From Zanthoxylum bungeanum (lineage: Eukaryota > Streptophyta > Magnoliopsida > Sapindales > Rutaceae): a stretch of 64,000 bases of DNA. Below, piece after piece: positions 34,352 to 46,544 of the stretch. Position 1 is the first letter of the stretch; each line of letters opens with the position of its first letter. The stretch is from assembly GCA_019454045.1 (NCBI GenBank), contig SKCR01034824.1:33288-97287 (forward strand), in the 5' to 3' direction. Below the pieces are notes generated by a model. That model ran no database searches and was not told where the DNA came from. It worked only from the letters and a program-made list of their open reading frames with translations. The position numbers and the translations under genes were made by a program.

Positions 34352-36630
34352 TATAGGACACAAAAATTGACGACGCTGTTCCAGGCTCGCGGTCCAGTCG
34401 AGAGTACGAATTAGCCCGTGGAGGACTAAATCGGAGAATAAAGGAGTCGCCACCCAGCGTGAACTGGGAAATGATTTAAGGCCGCACTCATCCCTCGCAA
34501 GGGAAGACCTCAAACCATTGGGTTTGGAATGGTCCTTTACTTATGTCACTTGTAATGAATAGATTTATGCAATAATGTAACCAAGTCTACGCAACATACA
34601 CATATAAGAATAACCTATATCTAAGTTTGCATACACAGGAGTAAACGAAATAAAGGGAAGCACGCAATCTCATGAACATATTAAATAGATAAATGCGAAA
34701 ATATAAATAAATAATAATTGTCTAAGCATAAACATTGAAGAGGTATAATAAAATTCCTAGCGTGAAAGAAATAACTAAAGAGGGATTATGCATGAAAATA
34801 AACATGAAGTGATGCGACACAAAAAGTGAATAGCAAGAATAAAAGGAAAGAGATGCGACCAAGGCCAACATCTATATAGGACCTCGAATGCCCGATTGAA
34901 CATATCTCATGTTCAACCCAACATATTATGTCCGGCGCGACAAAAACATCATGGTAAAGGTAGCCCTTAGAATTTTCATCTCTCGAACAGAGGACCTTTA
35001 ATCCAACGTGATTTGCCCATGCACATTACATTATCATTGCATAAATAAATAGCATGCGAAAAATAAATGGTGAAATAATGAATAATAGGCGAACAAAAGA
35101 TTAGACAAAATGAAATATGTGCGTTTCTCAAGCAATACGGGGAGTTGTATCCCAAGTACAGGCCATACTACCGTCCATTCAGATTCGGCTACAGAATTTA
35201 CGTCTGGGTTTCCATCCGATATACCGCGAGAGATAGCACAAAATCATTCATCCAATCAACGATCACATACATGGACCAACAATATGCATGCAAAGAAATA
35301 CTAATAAATAATCGAAAAAGATAAACGAGAGTAAATAAAAGGGTGCCCTCAGGTCTTACCTTTTAAGTCGTATTTGGAAGTGCTTTACGCGGCCGTCAGA
35401 AGGGTTAATGCTCTGCAACTCATCCGGTTCACTGGTTCAATGTTTTCCTTCATCACCTCACTGTTTTGGGCTCCTGTTTTCTCTGTTTTTGGCTGCTGTT
35501 TTTGCTGTTATGGTTGATGCCTTGAATGAAAGAAGAGAGGGCGTTTGGCTTAGGGTTTATTTTTTTTGTCTTGTTATAGGCTATTTGGCTTGTTTGTTTA
35601 TGTGAAAGAAGATAAGAAGAATCAAGGTTCTTGGCTTGTGTGTTTCTCATTTCTTATGTGATGTTTGCCGAGCGTTTTTTGAAAGAAAGAAAGATGAGAG
35701 TGAGGGTGTATAGTGCGTGAGAGAATATGGCTTTTGTTATGGTTTTGTTTTTACGTTCACGTGATTTGGTCCTGATGGCTTGTTGCTTCTCATGGCTTGG
35801 TGTGTTGACCTGCGTGTGTTGAGTGTGTTTTGTCATTGTGTGGAGAGCTGGTCAGTTTTTTTGTGATGGTTCAGTGGCTAATAAGTTGTTTATAGTTATT
35901 TGTTGTGTTAGTGAGAGGTGCTCACGTGGTCTTTGGTTTTGTGGCGTGTGGTGAGTTGAATGGTGCCGTGAGGGGCGTCTGCATGTATTAGGGTTTATTT
36001 GTTATTTTTTTGAGTTGGCCGAGACAAAAGATAACCTGAAGGCTAGGTTTTTTTTGTATTTGTTTATAGAGAGGGGTGTGGCTTTCAATGATTTTGGTTG
36101 TGGCCGTGAGTTGTGAGCTCTAGGATTCAAAGGTTTGGTTTGTGTGTCTTTTTATAAGAGTGGGTTAGGGTTTTCCTTGTATGGGTAGGAAATAAAGATT
36201 GTGCAATAATGGGAAATATTTAATTAGTTTGTTATAAGGAAATGATTTGTTTAATTTAGGAAGGTGATTTATTTAGTTTAGGAAAGAGATTTATTTAATT
36301 TAGGAAGAAGATTTGTTTAATTTAGGAAGGATATTTGATTTGATTTATTTAATTTAGACATGTGTTTAATGTGTTGAATATTTTTTGGATGTGATTTGGT
36401 GGGCTTGGGCGTGTGGTTTGGTGGTGTGTGGGCTTTTAGGTCGAGTCTAATAGTTAACACAGATTTAATCAAGCGAACCCGAGGCTAAACAATTGAATTA
36501 AATCTGGCATAATGTTTAATTTTTGAATTTTCCCTTCCGACGTTTGTTTCCCGCGACTTCCGTGACTTATCGGGTATTGCCTCCATATGAGGCTCACAAT
36601 CGGGCTTCATGCAAAAATGCAGTGCCTACA
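34352..36630 (-). mobile_element. 5' LTR of the LARD-like element
   Basis: 2279 bp, plus-strand start TATAGGACAC (TG mutated to TA) and end GTGCCTACA, followed by GTGA (36631-36634), the duplication of 14544-14547. A TATA box reads TATAAAA on the minus strand (complement of 36150-36156), placing the transcription start inside the LTR and pointing toward the primer site. Confidence 0.88.
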
Positions 36631-36634
36631 GTGA

Positions 36635-37746
36635 CGATCAAGAATAAATATCCACTGCCAAGGATTGATGATCTATTCGATCAGTTTCAGGGGGCGTAGT
36701 GTTTCTCAAAAATTGACCTGCGCTCGGGTTATCATCAGTTGAAGATTAGGGAGAGTGATGTCCCGAAGATGGCTTTCCGAACCAGATACGTGCATTATAA
36801 GTTTTTAGTGATGTTATTTGGTCTGACCAATGCCCCTGCAGCATTTATGGATATGATGAACATGGTGTTTAGAACTTTTCTAGACCGGTTCGTGATAGTC
36901 TTTATTGACAATATTATGGTGTATTCAAGTATTGAGCAGGAGCATGCAGAGCATTTGCATCAGGTACTGTAGACACTGAGGGAACATAAGTTATAGGCTA
37001 AGTTCTCGAAGTGTGAGTTTTGGTTAAATAGTGTGGTATTTTTGGGGGCACATTGTGTCCAAATAAGGGATTGGAGTAGATTCTCAGAAGATAGAAGCTA
37101 TAGAGAATTGGCATCAACCAAAGAACGTAACAGAGATTCATAGCTTCTTGGGATTAACAGGGTATTATAGAAGGTTTGTGGAGAATTTCTCCAGACTTGC
37201 TGCTCTATTAACGTGGCTAACTCAGAAGAATGTGAAGTTTGAGTGGTCTGATGCGTGTGAGAGGAGTTTTCAGGAACTCAAGCACCGATTAATTACTGCT
37301 TTTATTCTTGCATTGCCAGTAGGATTATGAGGATTTACAGTGTATTGTGACGCTTCTAGAGTGGGTTTAGGCTGTGTATTGATGCAAAGAGGGAAAGTAA
37401 TTGTTTATGCCTCTAGGAAAATGAAGCCTTATGAGCAAAATTATCCCACTCATGACTTGGAAATGGCAGCAATAATTTTTGCTCTGAAGATATGGTGGCA
37501 TTATTTGTACGGTGAAAAGTTTGAAGTTTTCACTGATCACAAAAGCCTTAAGTATATCCAGAGCCAGAAGAAGATTAATTTGAGGCAGATGAGATGGGTA
37601 GAGTTGTTAAAAGACTATGATTGCTCCATTCAGTATCATCCGGGTAAAGCTAATGTTGTTACGGATGCCTTGAGCAGGATGTCTATGGGGAGTTTGGCTC
37701 ATTTTCCGGTTAAGAGATGGTGCCCAGTCAAACAATGTAGAGTTGT
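36635..37746 (+). pseudogene. pol: Chromovirus pol: rest of reverse transcriptase and RNase H (piece 3)
   Basis: Resumes exactly where piece 2 stopped: [52 protein letters not shown] and [15 protein letters not shown]. The catalytic YxDD box reads FIDN because the second Asp is AAT (36910-36912), which should abolish polymerase activity. RNase H follows: [60 protein letters not shown] and NVVTDALSR. Stops occur at about 36698 (TAG), 36970, 36995 and 37328, with a frameshift between 37010 and 37148. Confidence 0.92.
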
Positions 37747-38826
37747 ATGCTGGGTTGTGTGAACTTTCAGGTGACGACACAAGGAGGGTTGTTGGCCCAT
37801 ATTCAAGTTAAATACACTATTGTTGATGAAATTAGGATTGCACAAGAAGCAGATCCTGAGGTGAAACAGATTAGATGCCGATTACAGCAAGGTGCTGAGG
37901 ATGAGTATTATTTAGATAGTGAAGACCTTATAAGGAAGCATAATAGAATTCTTGTGCCTCCAGTTCCAGAGTTGAAACACTCGATTTTGGAGAAGGCCCA
38001 TACTTCATCTTACACCATGCATCATGGGATCACAAAAATGTATCTTGACCTTAAAGATCTGTATTGGTGGGATGGCATGAAAAAAAATATAGCTGAATTT
38101 GTTACCAGATGCCTCACTTGCCAGCAGGTTAAAGCTGAACATCAGAGACTAGCAGGAAAGTTACAGAGTTTAGAGATTCTAGAATGGAAATGGGAGAAAA
38201 TCTCCATGGATTTTATAGTTGGGCTCCCGCGTATCTCAAAGGGCTGTGATTCTATATGGGTGATCGTAGATAGATTGAATAAATCTGCACATTTCCTTCC
38301 AGTGAAGACTAGCTTTACAACAGCTCAATATGCCAAAGTGTACCTAGATGAGATAATGTCGTTGCATGGAGTGTCTATCTCAATTGTCTCAGATCGAGGT
38401 TCTCGGTTTACCTCTAAGTTTTGGCAGTCATTTTAGGAGGCTTTGGGTTCACAGTTACGCTTTAGCACAGCTTTTCACCCTCAGACGGATGGTCAATCGG
38501 AGCGCACCATACAGACTTTAGAAGACATGCTTCGGGCTTGTGTTCTTGATTTTGAGGGCAGTTGGGATCAGTACTTACCACTCATAGAGTTCGCTTATAA
38601 TAATAGTTATCAAGTGAGTATCCAGATGGCGCCGTTCGAGGCTTTGTATGGGCGGAAATGTAGATCACCAGTGGGATGGTTTGAAGTCGGGGAGCAGAAA
38701 CTGCTAGGGCCGGATTTAGTACAAGATGCCTTGGAAAAAGTAAAGTTGATCAGAGAGAGATTGAATATAGCTCAGAGTCATCAGAAGAGTTATGCAGATC
38801 ACCGGAGGAAGGATTTGGAGTCCTAG
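37747..38826 (+). pseudogene. pol: Chromovirus integrase (piece 3)
   Basis: Zinc-binding HHCC domain: EKAHTSSYTMHHGITKMYLD then CLTCQQVK. The catalytic core keeps the DDE triad: MDFIVGLPR (Asp 38209-38211), IVSDRGSRF (Asp 38392-38394) and GQSERTIQTLED (Glu 38500-38502). Then AYNNSYQVSIQMAPFEALYG and RKCRSPVGW. A TAG at 38434-38436, where QEAL is usual, is a single CAG-to-TAG change; otherwise the frame is open to 38826. Integrase would insert the cDNA into chromatin. Confidence 0.93.
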
Positions 38827-39251
38827 GTGGGGGATTTTATATTTCTAAAAGTATCTCATTTCAAATGAGTCATGAGATTTGGTAAGAAGGGTAAACTTAG
38901 CCCTAGATTTATCGGGCCGTTCCAAATACTTCGGAGGGTTGGAGGAAAAGCGTATGAACTGGCGCTTCCACCTAGTAAGGATATGATACATCTGGTTTTT
39001 CATGTATCTATGCTATAGAAGTACTTGCGAGATGAATCCAATGTGTTGGAGCCTCAGACGGTTGACATCCATCAAGATCTGTCTTATTCAGAACAACCGG
39101 TAGCTATTGTGGGTAGATAGATAAGAAAGCTACGGTCTCGATGGGTTCCTTCAATTAAGGTGAATTGGCAGCATCACAAAGATCAATAGGCTACTTGGGA
39201 ACCGAAAGAAGTCATTAGAGAGCAATGTCCCCAACTCTTCGCGGATGAAGG
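38827..39251 (+). pseudogene. pol: Chromovirus integrase C terminus with chromodomain-like tail (piece 3)
   Basis: After the stop, the same protein continues: GKLSPRFIGPFQILRRVGG (GPF/Y block), ALPPSKDMIHLVFHVSML, then SRWVPSIKVNWQHHKDQ, ATWEPKEVIREQCPQLF. The last two resemble the plant chromovirus chromodomain (I-x-V-x-W.....ATWE). Stops at about 39017, 39119 and 39187. The final residues ADEG end at GAAGG (39247-39251), where copia element 2 is inserted. The last codons are at 57996-58013. Confidence 0.88.
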
Positions 39252-41231
39252 TGTTAGGGATATGCCCTATACCCAACTTATGGATGGGCTATATGTACAT
39301 GTATTTGTAATATTTTCATTAATTAATAAAATGACAATCTTTATTATACGTGTCTTACATAGATTATATAAATCATCAAACACTGTAATAAAGCCTTTGG
39401 AGTAATAAGATGATGGCTTCCACGCCTTATGAGAATCATTACTCTTAAACGTTTCTACTCATAGTTTTCTGAAAATAATCTGGGCGTTCACAAAGCGGAG
39501 AGACTAGCATGATGATATGATCCACCCTTAAGTAGGGTAGTTGATCTCATAGGCTACTAGCGAAGATCCGTCCGCTTGGTGTATCACATGGATGCATGAG
39601 TTGCTCGTGTCCATCGAACTGACCACCGAAAGTTTTCACATGGAGTGTTTATCCCATGTGTCTGTGAGAAATTTCATGTATCGATTGTATGACTAGTCCT
39701 TAGACTTGAGGTCTTTACAATCTTATGTGTGGATCAAATAACTTTGACATTCTCCTTCCTCGGTTCAAAAGATCCGGTCATAAGGGTATGATTGGGTCAT
39801 TTGTTGAAACACATTAAGTTTGTAAAGATACAACAGAGAATCGCCACTCTCTCGGATCTTATTTTCTTATAAGAGTAGTATTCCAGTTCGCGGGTTGATA
39901 TGTGTGATCATTGCTTGAGACTGTGGCTACAGCGGAAGAATCATGTGAGATTCTTGGGTTAACACGATTCATGACACTATAAACATCATATCTTTGACTC
40001 TATGGGTAGACACTTTCCATACCCTAGGTCAAACGGTGGGGATACAGTGAGGCGAGGGACCGTATCATATGTAAATCGCATACACAATGGGTATATATAT
40101 CTTTCCTTCCCATTTGGGGGCCTTGGCATGTTGCTAGATGTCAACCTTGGTCATTGAAATCGAACGACCATCTGATCGGAGGATAATTTATGTTCGATTA
40201 AATTATCACGATTAATTTCATGTTCAACTTGAGGGGAACCCAAAAGGTCACACACAACAAAGTCGAAATCAATGGTTAACAGTGCACAGTACAAACAACA
40301 TATATGATTGCTGTAGGAATTGTTCATAAATGGTTCAATGTGTTTCATTATTGAACAGATCATTTATGAGGTTCCATAGTGGCTTAGGGATTGGTGAATG
40401 ATGATAGGGGCACTTTGGAAATTAGAATAACTAAATAATTAAATAAATAAATAAAAAAAACATGAATAGTAATGTGAATAGTAATATGAATAGTAAATTT
40501 TATTATTTGTTATTTGTTTTGAATTCCAATTCGGCCCAAACTCTTATTAGGGTTTTATAATCTCATTAAACCACTAAATTAAGATCCAATGGCTAAGATT
40601 AAATTAGCATTTATCCCACATCGGATTCTTAATTAATTTTGTTGTCTTTGGAGCACCTATATAAACCCAATGAATTCTTTACAAATTTTTGTACCAAACC
40701 TTCCATATCTTGGGTTTATATAAGTGAGCAACTCTAAAGTTTAAGAGTAAGCCACTTATTTTGAGGATCCTTAAGTCTAATTGACTAGAGGAACCTCGAG
40801 TTAAAAGTTTTGAGGTATTTGCCTAGGCTAGCACCAAGGGCAAAATACCCGTGCACTCAAGGCGTAGTCTTGCCGTTGAGTTTTGGCTTTGGTGTGTGCA
40901 TCTTTGGAGGCCACACACTTGAGTGGCTCTTTGGAACGTGGAAGACCTTGCTGAGTTCGAGAAAATCTTGTAGATTGGAGGGAGGACTGGAGGAGTCTTC
41001 GGTTCAAGTAAGTCTTTTTCTTTATTTATTTTAATTAGAGTTCTTTTGATAGTTAGTATGTTTAGGTTTATGTTCTTTGCATGTTTTATGAGTTTTTATG
41101 CTTAGAATATATAGTAACATGCCTAGGCTTGTAGAATAATCAAAACAAATGGGTCTTGGGTAAAGGGATAGCTGCATCATAATTTCGTAATTTTTGATTT
41201 TCCGCTGCGCACTCGCGGCCGCTTCCCAACA
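39252..41231 (+). mobile_element. 5' LTR of copia element 2
   Basis: 1980 bp. TATA box TATATAAA at 40658-40665 with GGAGCACC just before it. U5 ends GCGGCCGCTTCCCAACA. By eye about 95% identical to the 3' LTR pieces. No gene inside; the ORFs at 40151-40363 and 40810-41034 are incidental and recur in the 3' LTR. Confidence 0.93.
40658..40665 (+). promoter_or_regulatory. TATA box of copia element 2 5' LTR
   Basis: TATATAAA followed by CCCAATG. The same box is at 57418-57425 in the 3' LTR. A CCCACATCGG block about 40 bases upstream is conserved between both LTRs. Confidence 0.6.
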
Positions 41232-41232
41232 G

Positions 41233-41244
41233 TGGTATCAGCGC
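41233..41244 (+). other. Primer binding site of copia element 2
   Basis: TGGTATCAGCGC, one base from the 5' LTR end, differs at one position from the initiator-Met tRNA complement TGGTATCAGAGC. Confidence 0.85.
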
Positions 41245-42603
41245 GCCGTTTTTATTTTGATTAGTTCTCTCTCATTTGAACTTGAAATTGGGTGTGTAAA
41301 AGCTCGTTGGAAAGCTAACACCCTGAACTTAATTTTAGGCACAAGTTTTGCATGATTTGGTTAAGATTTGAATTGTGAAATTGCATTTAAAATTCACGTA
41401 TCTGTAAAAAACGTGAATAGTAAATTTATTTGAATAAAATAAAATAAAATACAATATCATAATTAAATATTAATCAAAGTTATTTAATGCCTAAAATAAT
41501 TCCAACATATTAAAACTCATATGCTTGATGATTCTATGTATGATTAGAATTGGCATGATTATTTTAGGGTGCAAACATCTAGAGACTTTCTAAGGAAATA
41601 GAGAGTGTATTGCTTATCCCTTAGCTAAGTAATTATTCCGTGATGAACTTATAGATTTATTACCTTTAAGGCTAATAAATATAAATCACTTGTTTATAAT
41701 AAAAGACATTATAAAAGATACAAGTGGGGTGAGACCAAGACGTTAATAAAACTTTCCAAACTAAAGTTATTACTAGAGTTAGATAATGATTTGGTTTCTT
41801 CCTTCACTCACTACCTTTTTATAGCCAAAAGGAAAAGCTAGGAAGACATCTAGATAATCATTTACTCAAAGCTTACCTTAAAGCATATTTAAAGTGTTGG
41901 ACTAATTTGGAGGATCTATTGTTTATTCCTGTCACCAAGGCCATAAGAGCCTAAGAGGTAAGGGTATTTAAGAGAGTTCGCTCCACCCTCCCTCTGGGGA
42001 ATTTTCAATGGAGGAATCCATTTGACAGTTATTCACTTAAACTTGCTAAAATCCTCAATAATAATTTAAGTCTAAAATTTGCCTCCCATTGTAAAGTATA
42101 GACCCAAAGGGCTTAAACCGTATTGGCAGGACTAGGCTTTACCAGACTGACCAATACCAATTTGTCCCTAAATCGTACTATTGACAATGGTTTGACTTTT
42201 CTGAGTCATAAGACGCATCGACCCTTAGGCGTGGTCTTATAACTTTGTGGCAAAGATTGAGTGTCCACAAGGACTAGCATAAGCTATGACATGTTTGATT
42301 GCCCAACCCAATGATCAAGGAATTGTGATTTATATCATAAATTGGTTGAGAACTTACCTAATTATCGTATTTTATAACGACCGGCCCTAGTCGGAGTTAT
42401 GAAATGATGATAATGGGATCCTTGCCCATAAGAAATCCATCATATTGGGGTTGATGCGATTTTCTTAAAATTTTAAAACAATTGAGTGAGAGCAACTTCA
42501 TAATATTAAAAGCCCATGTTATTATGAAACATTAATGAAAACATATTCCTAATTTTAACATTCTCTCTTAACATGTGGGTTAAACTGTTTCACAAACATT
42601 CAA
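41245..42603 (+). other. Leader of copia element 2, including the shared module 41755-42045
   Basis: Non-coding, 1.36 kb. Contains a block (41755-42045) that also occurs in the LARD-like element at 33978-34240 in the same element sense. The rest is AT-rich without an open frame. Confidence 0.75.
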
Positions 42604-43420
42604 ATGGCAAACAGAGTATCACTTCGTTCCATCCTTGATGAGCATAAGCTCAAAGGGGACAACTACAATGACTGGTTTATAAACCTTAAAATTGTCTTAC
42701 GATAAGAAAAGATTTTCTATGTTCTTGAAATACCATTTCCCCTGAACCCGCAGAAGATGCTGACCAAAATACATTTGATGCTTGGAAGAAACACGATGAT
42801 GATGATGAGCAAGAAGTTTGCATAATGCTTGGCTCTATGTCGGAAGAACTTTAAAAAGCTCACGAAGATATGGATGCTCAAACCATCATTTTTCACTTGA
42901 AGGAGTTGTATGCAACTTTCGTTCATACTATGAGATTCCAAGTGTCATGTTTCTTATTCCAAACAAGGTATAAGAAAAGATCTGTTAGTGGACAAGTGCT
43001 CAAGATGATTGGCCACATTGAAAAATTAGCCAACCTCGAGTTCATCATTGATCATGAGATAGGCCACGATCTAATTCTTCAGTTCTTACCAAAATATTTC
43101 TCTAACTTTATTATGCAGTTTCATCTGTCTGAAAAAGAAGCTACTTTAGCAGAATTGCACAATCTGATAAAACAAGCAGAGAAGGACTTGAAATCGGAGC
43201 TTAAAACCTCCGTCATGCTTACGGGTATGAACCTGAAGCCACGAGGCCCAAAGAAAAATAAGGGCAAGGCCAAGGCTCCAGATCACCTAAAGCCCAATGG
43301 TAAGGTGGAGAAGAAAAAAGGAAATGAGAAATGTTTCTTTTATGGAAAGAAGGATCATTGGTAGAAAGACTACAGATCCTTGAAAGCCGAGGAAGCTAGG
43401 GAAGCCCAAGAGGCCAAGAA
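42604..43420 (+). pseudogene. gag: Copia element 2 gag
   Basis: Starts MANRVSLRSILDEHKLKGDN, then YNDWFINLKIVLR, the usual copia gag N terminus. A stop and a frameshift fall between 42700 and 42870. The middle is readable as YKKRSVSGQVLKMIGHIEKL and FHLSEKEATLAELHNLIKQA. The zinc knuckle reads CFFYGKKDHW-stop-KDY: the second and fourth Cys are both Tyr (43335-43375), so the knuckle could not hold zinc. Confidence 0.88.
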
Positions 43421-43439
43421 GCCCAATGCTTCAGGTATG

Positions 43440-44400
43440 TTGTATATGATTGAACTATATTCTCAAAAATCTGAACCTTCTACTTGGGGCTTGACACCGG
43501 TTGTGGGACTCACTTGTGTAACAATGTGCAGGGCCTGAGAAACAGTAGGAGACTCCGTCATGGGGAGGTTGACTTATGCATAGGTAATGGAGCAAAACTG
43601 GTTGCATTGTGCGTGGGGATTTATTCATTAGTTTTGTCGAATGGTTTAGTTTTAGACTTAGAAGATTGTGTTTATGTACCTTCTCTAGTAAAGAACATCA
43701 TTTCAATTTCTTCTTTATGTAATAAAGGCTTTTCATGCCTAATATGTTGTAATGAATGTTCTATTAATTTCAATGAAATAAAATATGGAGATGGTATTTT
43801 GAATAATGGTATCTATGTCTTACAAACTAACAAAGAATGTTCAACCTCTAATATATACAACATTAACTCAAATAATCTCAATGAATCACTTCTATGGCAC
43901 AGTCGATTAGGTCATATCAATTAAACAAGATTAACTAAGCTACATAAGGATGAGTATTTCAGACCCTTCAAATATGAACCTGCGGAACTTGTGAGTTTTG
44001 TTTACTTGGTAAAATGATGAAATTACCCTTCAAAGGTAAAAGACAGCGTGCAGCGGAGACATTAGAACTCATACACTCTGATGTATGCGAACCAATGTCA
44101 ATCACCGCCAGAGGTGGATTCTCCTACTTCATTACCTTTATCGATGATCACTCGCGATATGGGTATGTGTACCTTATGCGGTACAAATCTGAAGCCTTTG
44201 AGAAATTCAAAGACTTCAAAGCTGAAGTAGAAAACCACCTTAATAAACGTATTAAGTCACTAAGGTCTGACCGAGGTGGTGAATACTTAAGCAACGAATT
44301 TCAAGATTACTTGAGAGAAAATGCATTATTTCCTAGTGGACTCCTCCAGGAACTCCACAGCATAATGGGGTCTCCGAAAGGAGAAATCAGACATTATTAG
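43440..44400 (+). pseudogene. pol: Copia element 2 protease, GAG-preintegrase and integrase N part
   Basis: Protease active site LDTGCGTHLCNN (Asp at 43493-43495). LEDCVYVPSLVKNIISISSL and LWHSRLGHIN (pre-integrase zinc region) follow. After a stop at 43922-43924 the integrase core reads LIHSDVCEPMSITARGG, FITFIDDHSRYGYVYLM and SLRSDRGGEYLSNEFQDYL. A frameshift near 44320 breaks the block TPQHNGVSERRN that carries the catalytic Glu; its codons are still present in another frame. Confidence 0.9.
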
Positions 44401-44402
44401 AT

Positions 44403-45866
44403 ATGGTCCAATCAATGATGCCAGACACGGATCTACCTCTTTCATTTTGGGGTCTTGCTTTAGAAACTGCAACACTACTACTAAACCAAGTTCATTCCAA
44501 GACTGTTAGTCAAACACCATATGAGTTATGGTCTGGGAAACGTCATAGTCTTAATTATCTAAGAGTTTGGGGATGTGACACATATGTTAAGCTCACACTA
44601 ACTAATAAATTGGATGATAGGGCAATTAAATGTAAGTTTGTAGGATATGCCTTGAACTCAAGAGCATACGTGTTCTACGTCCCAAATGAACAAAGAACAT
44701 TTGTCTCACGAAATGCTAAATTTATAGAGAATGAATTCCTTCTCAAGAAATATAGTGGGAGTAGACTTGACCTTGATGAGGTACGAGAAGAACGAACTAA
44801 CATAGAACTAAGCCCCAGGCCCCTCAAAAGGGCAGCGACGGAACAACCACAAGGTTATGAACTTAGAAGGTCTGATAGGGAAAGATATGAGCCTGAAAGA
44901 TATGGTTTCCATATTGATGAGGAACATGATCAGGTCATTGATAATGACGATCCCACCAGTTATGACGAAGCAATGCGTGACATTGATTCAGTCAAGTGGC
45001 TTGAGGCCATGAAATCCGAAATAGACTCTATGTATCAGAATCAAGTTTCAGACTTGATGGATGCACCTGAAGGGATAAAACCCATAGGCTGCAAGTGGAT
45101 TTACAAGCGTAAAACTGATGTAGAAGGAAACATCCAAACCTATAAGGCTAGGTTGGTGGCGAAAAGTTATAGAAAAATCCAAGGAATTGACTATGACGAA
45201 ACCTTCTCGCATGTTGCAATGATAAAGTCCATTCGAATTTTACTGGCACTAGCTGCACACTTTGATTATGAGATTTGGCAGATGGATGTCAAAACAACTT
45301 TCCTTAATGGGAACCTCGTAGTGGAAGTCTATATGACACAACCTGAGGGGTTTGCATCTAAGGATGATCATAATAAAGTATGCAAGCTTAAACGATCCAT
45401 TTATGGACTCAAGCAAGCCTCCAGAAGTTGGAATATACGATTTGATGAGACAATCAAAGAATTTGACTCCATCAAAAATGTAGACGAGCCTTGTGTTTAC
45501 AGGAAAAGTAGTGGGAGTGCTGTTGTATTTCTTGTATTATATGTTGATGACATATTAATCATCGGGAATGATATTCCCATGATGCAAGCCACCAAGCAAT
45601 GGTTATCTCAGAATTTCTCCATGAAAGATTTGGGAGAAGTAGCCTACATCCTCGACATTAAGATCTACCGTAATAGATTTAAGAGGTTGTTAGGACTTTC
45701 TCAATCTACATACATAGATAAAGTTTTAAAAAGATTCGAAATGGAAGATTCCAAAAGAGGTAATTTACCTACTTGTCATGGAATCAAATTATCTAAGGAG
45801 CAATGTCCACATACTCCTTCAGATAGAGATCGTATGAGTAGGATCTCTTATGCTTCAGTAATATGA
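44403..45866 (+). pseudogene. pol: Copia element 2 integrase C part and reverse transcriptase
   Basis: 487 codons open. Integrase C part: PLSFWGLALETATLLLN, TPYELWSGKRHSLNYLRVWG. RT: PIGCKWIYKRKTDVEGNIQT, YKARLVAKSYRKIQGIDYDE, MDVKTTFLNGNLVVEVYM, SIYGLKQASRSWN, catalytic YVDD at 45540-45551 and SMKDLGEVAYILDIKIYR. The frame stops at TGA 45864-45866. The residues MDAPEGIKP follow the normal pre-RT spacing. Ser in VAKSYR replaces the usual Gly. Confidence 0.93.
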
Positions 45867-46482
45867 TTGATCATGTGCGCCATGCTATGTACAAGACCTG
45901 ATGTCTCTTATGCTATTAGCATAACGAGCATGTATCAGGAAAATCCTGGAGAGCAACAATGGGCAGCTGTCAAAACAATCCTCAAGTATCTGAGAAGAAC
46001 TAAGGATTTGTTCTTGACATACAGAGATTGTTCTTAGATGAAAGTTATTGGTTACTGTGATGTGAGCTTTCAGACCGATAGGGATGACAGTAGATCGCAA
46101 ACAGGATATCTGTTTACTTTGAATGGCGGAGCTGTCAGTTGGAAAAGCTCAAAGCAGTCAACTACAACATACTCCACCACTGAAGCCGAGTATATTGCAG
46201 CATCTGAGGCAGCTAAAGAAGCAGTCTGGATAAAGAAGTTCATCACGGAGCTGGAACTGCTTCCCGCGATAAAGAATGGCGTCACGATATACTGTGACAA
46301 CACGGGAGCCATTGCTCAATCAAATGAACCAAGGTCCCACCAAAAATCCAAGCATCTTCTCAGGCGATTCTATCTCATCAGGGAGATTGTTGAGAGAAAA
46401 GAAGTTATTATAGAGAAAATACCCACTGAAGATAATATTGCAGATTCTTTGACTAAAGGGCTGACTCAACAAAAGCATTTAT
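45867..46482 (+). pseudogene. pol: Copia element 2 RNase H
   Basis: Continues after one TGA: CAMLCTRPDVSYAISITSMY, NPGEQQWAAVKTILKYLRR. A TAG follows at about 46036, then FQTDRDDSRSQTGYLFTLNG, SSKQSTTTYSTTEAEYIAAS, VTIYCDNTGAIAQSNEP, DNIADSLTKGL. The RNase H Asp and Glu residues (TEAEY, YCDN) are present. Ends with TAG (46482-46484), about 50 bases before the polypurine tract. Confidence 0.92.
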
Positions 46483-46533
46483 AGGCACACCTAAGAGTAT
46501 GGTGTCCAGATTCATACTAGTTGGCTATAGTGC

Positions 46534-46544
46534 AAGTGGGAGAT
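46534..46544 (+). other. Polypurine tract of copia element 2
   Basis: AAGTGGGAGAT directly before the 3' LTR (TGTTAGGG at 46545). Second-strand synthesis would start here. Confidence 0.85.

Larger units (their letters stand above)
14548..36630 (-). mobile_element. LARD-like (Ogre/Tat-related) non-coding LTR element, interrupted by two insertions
   Basis: Two LTRs of 2354 and 2279 bp (14548-16901, 34352-36630) begin TGTAGGACACAG or TATAGGACACAA and end CAGTGCCTACA. GTGA occurs on both outer sides inside the chromovirus RT. Next to the right LTR, on the minus strand, is a primer site TGGCGACTCCACTGGGGA (34331-34348). Next to the left LTR, on the minus strand, is the polypurine tract AAAGTGGGGGCGAC. 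The element therefore reads on the minus strand. Excluding nested insertions (18965-21961 and 22132-32033), the body is only about 4.5 kb and shows no gag, protease, RT or integrase. It would have depended on enzymes supplied in trans. The primer-site sequence is the type I associate with Ogre/Tat elements (tRNA-Arg); that link is from memory. Confidence 0.85.

Noticed and set aside
40810..41034. 74-codon ORF repeated at 57570-57794
   Set aside because: The two copies are the 5' and 3' LTR of copia element 2; conservation is explained by LTR duplication.
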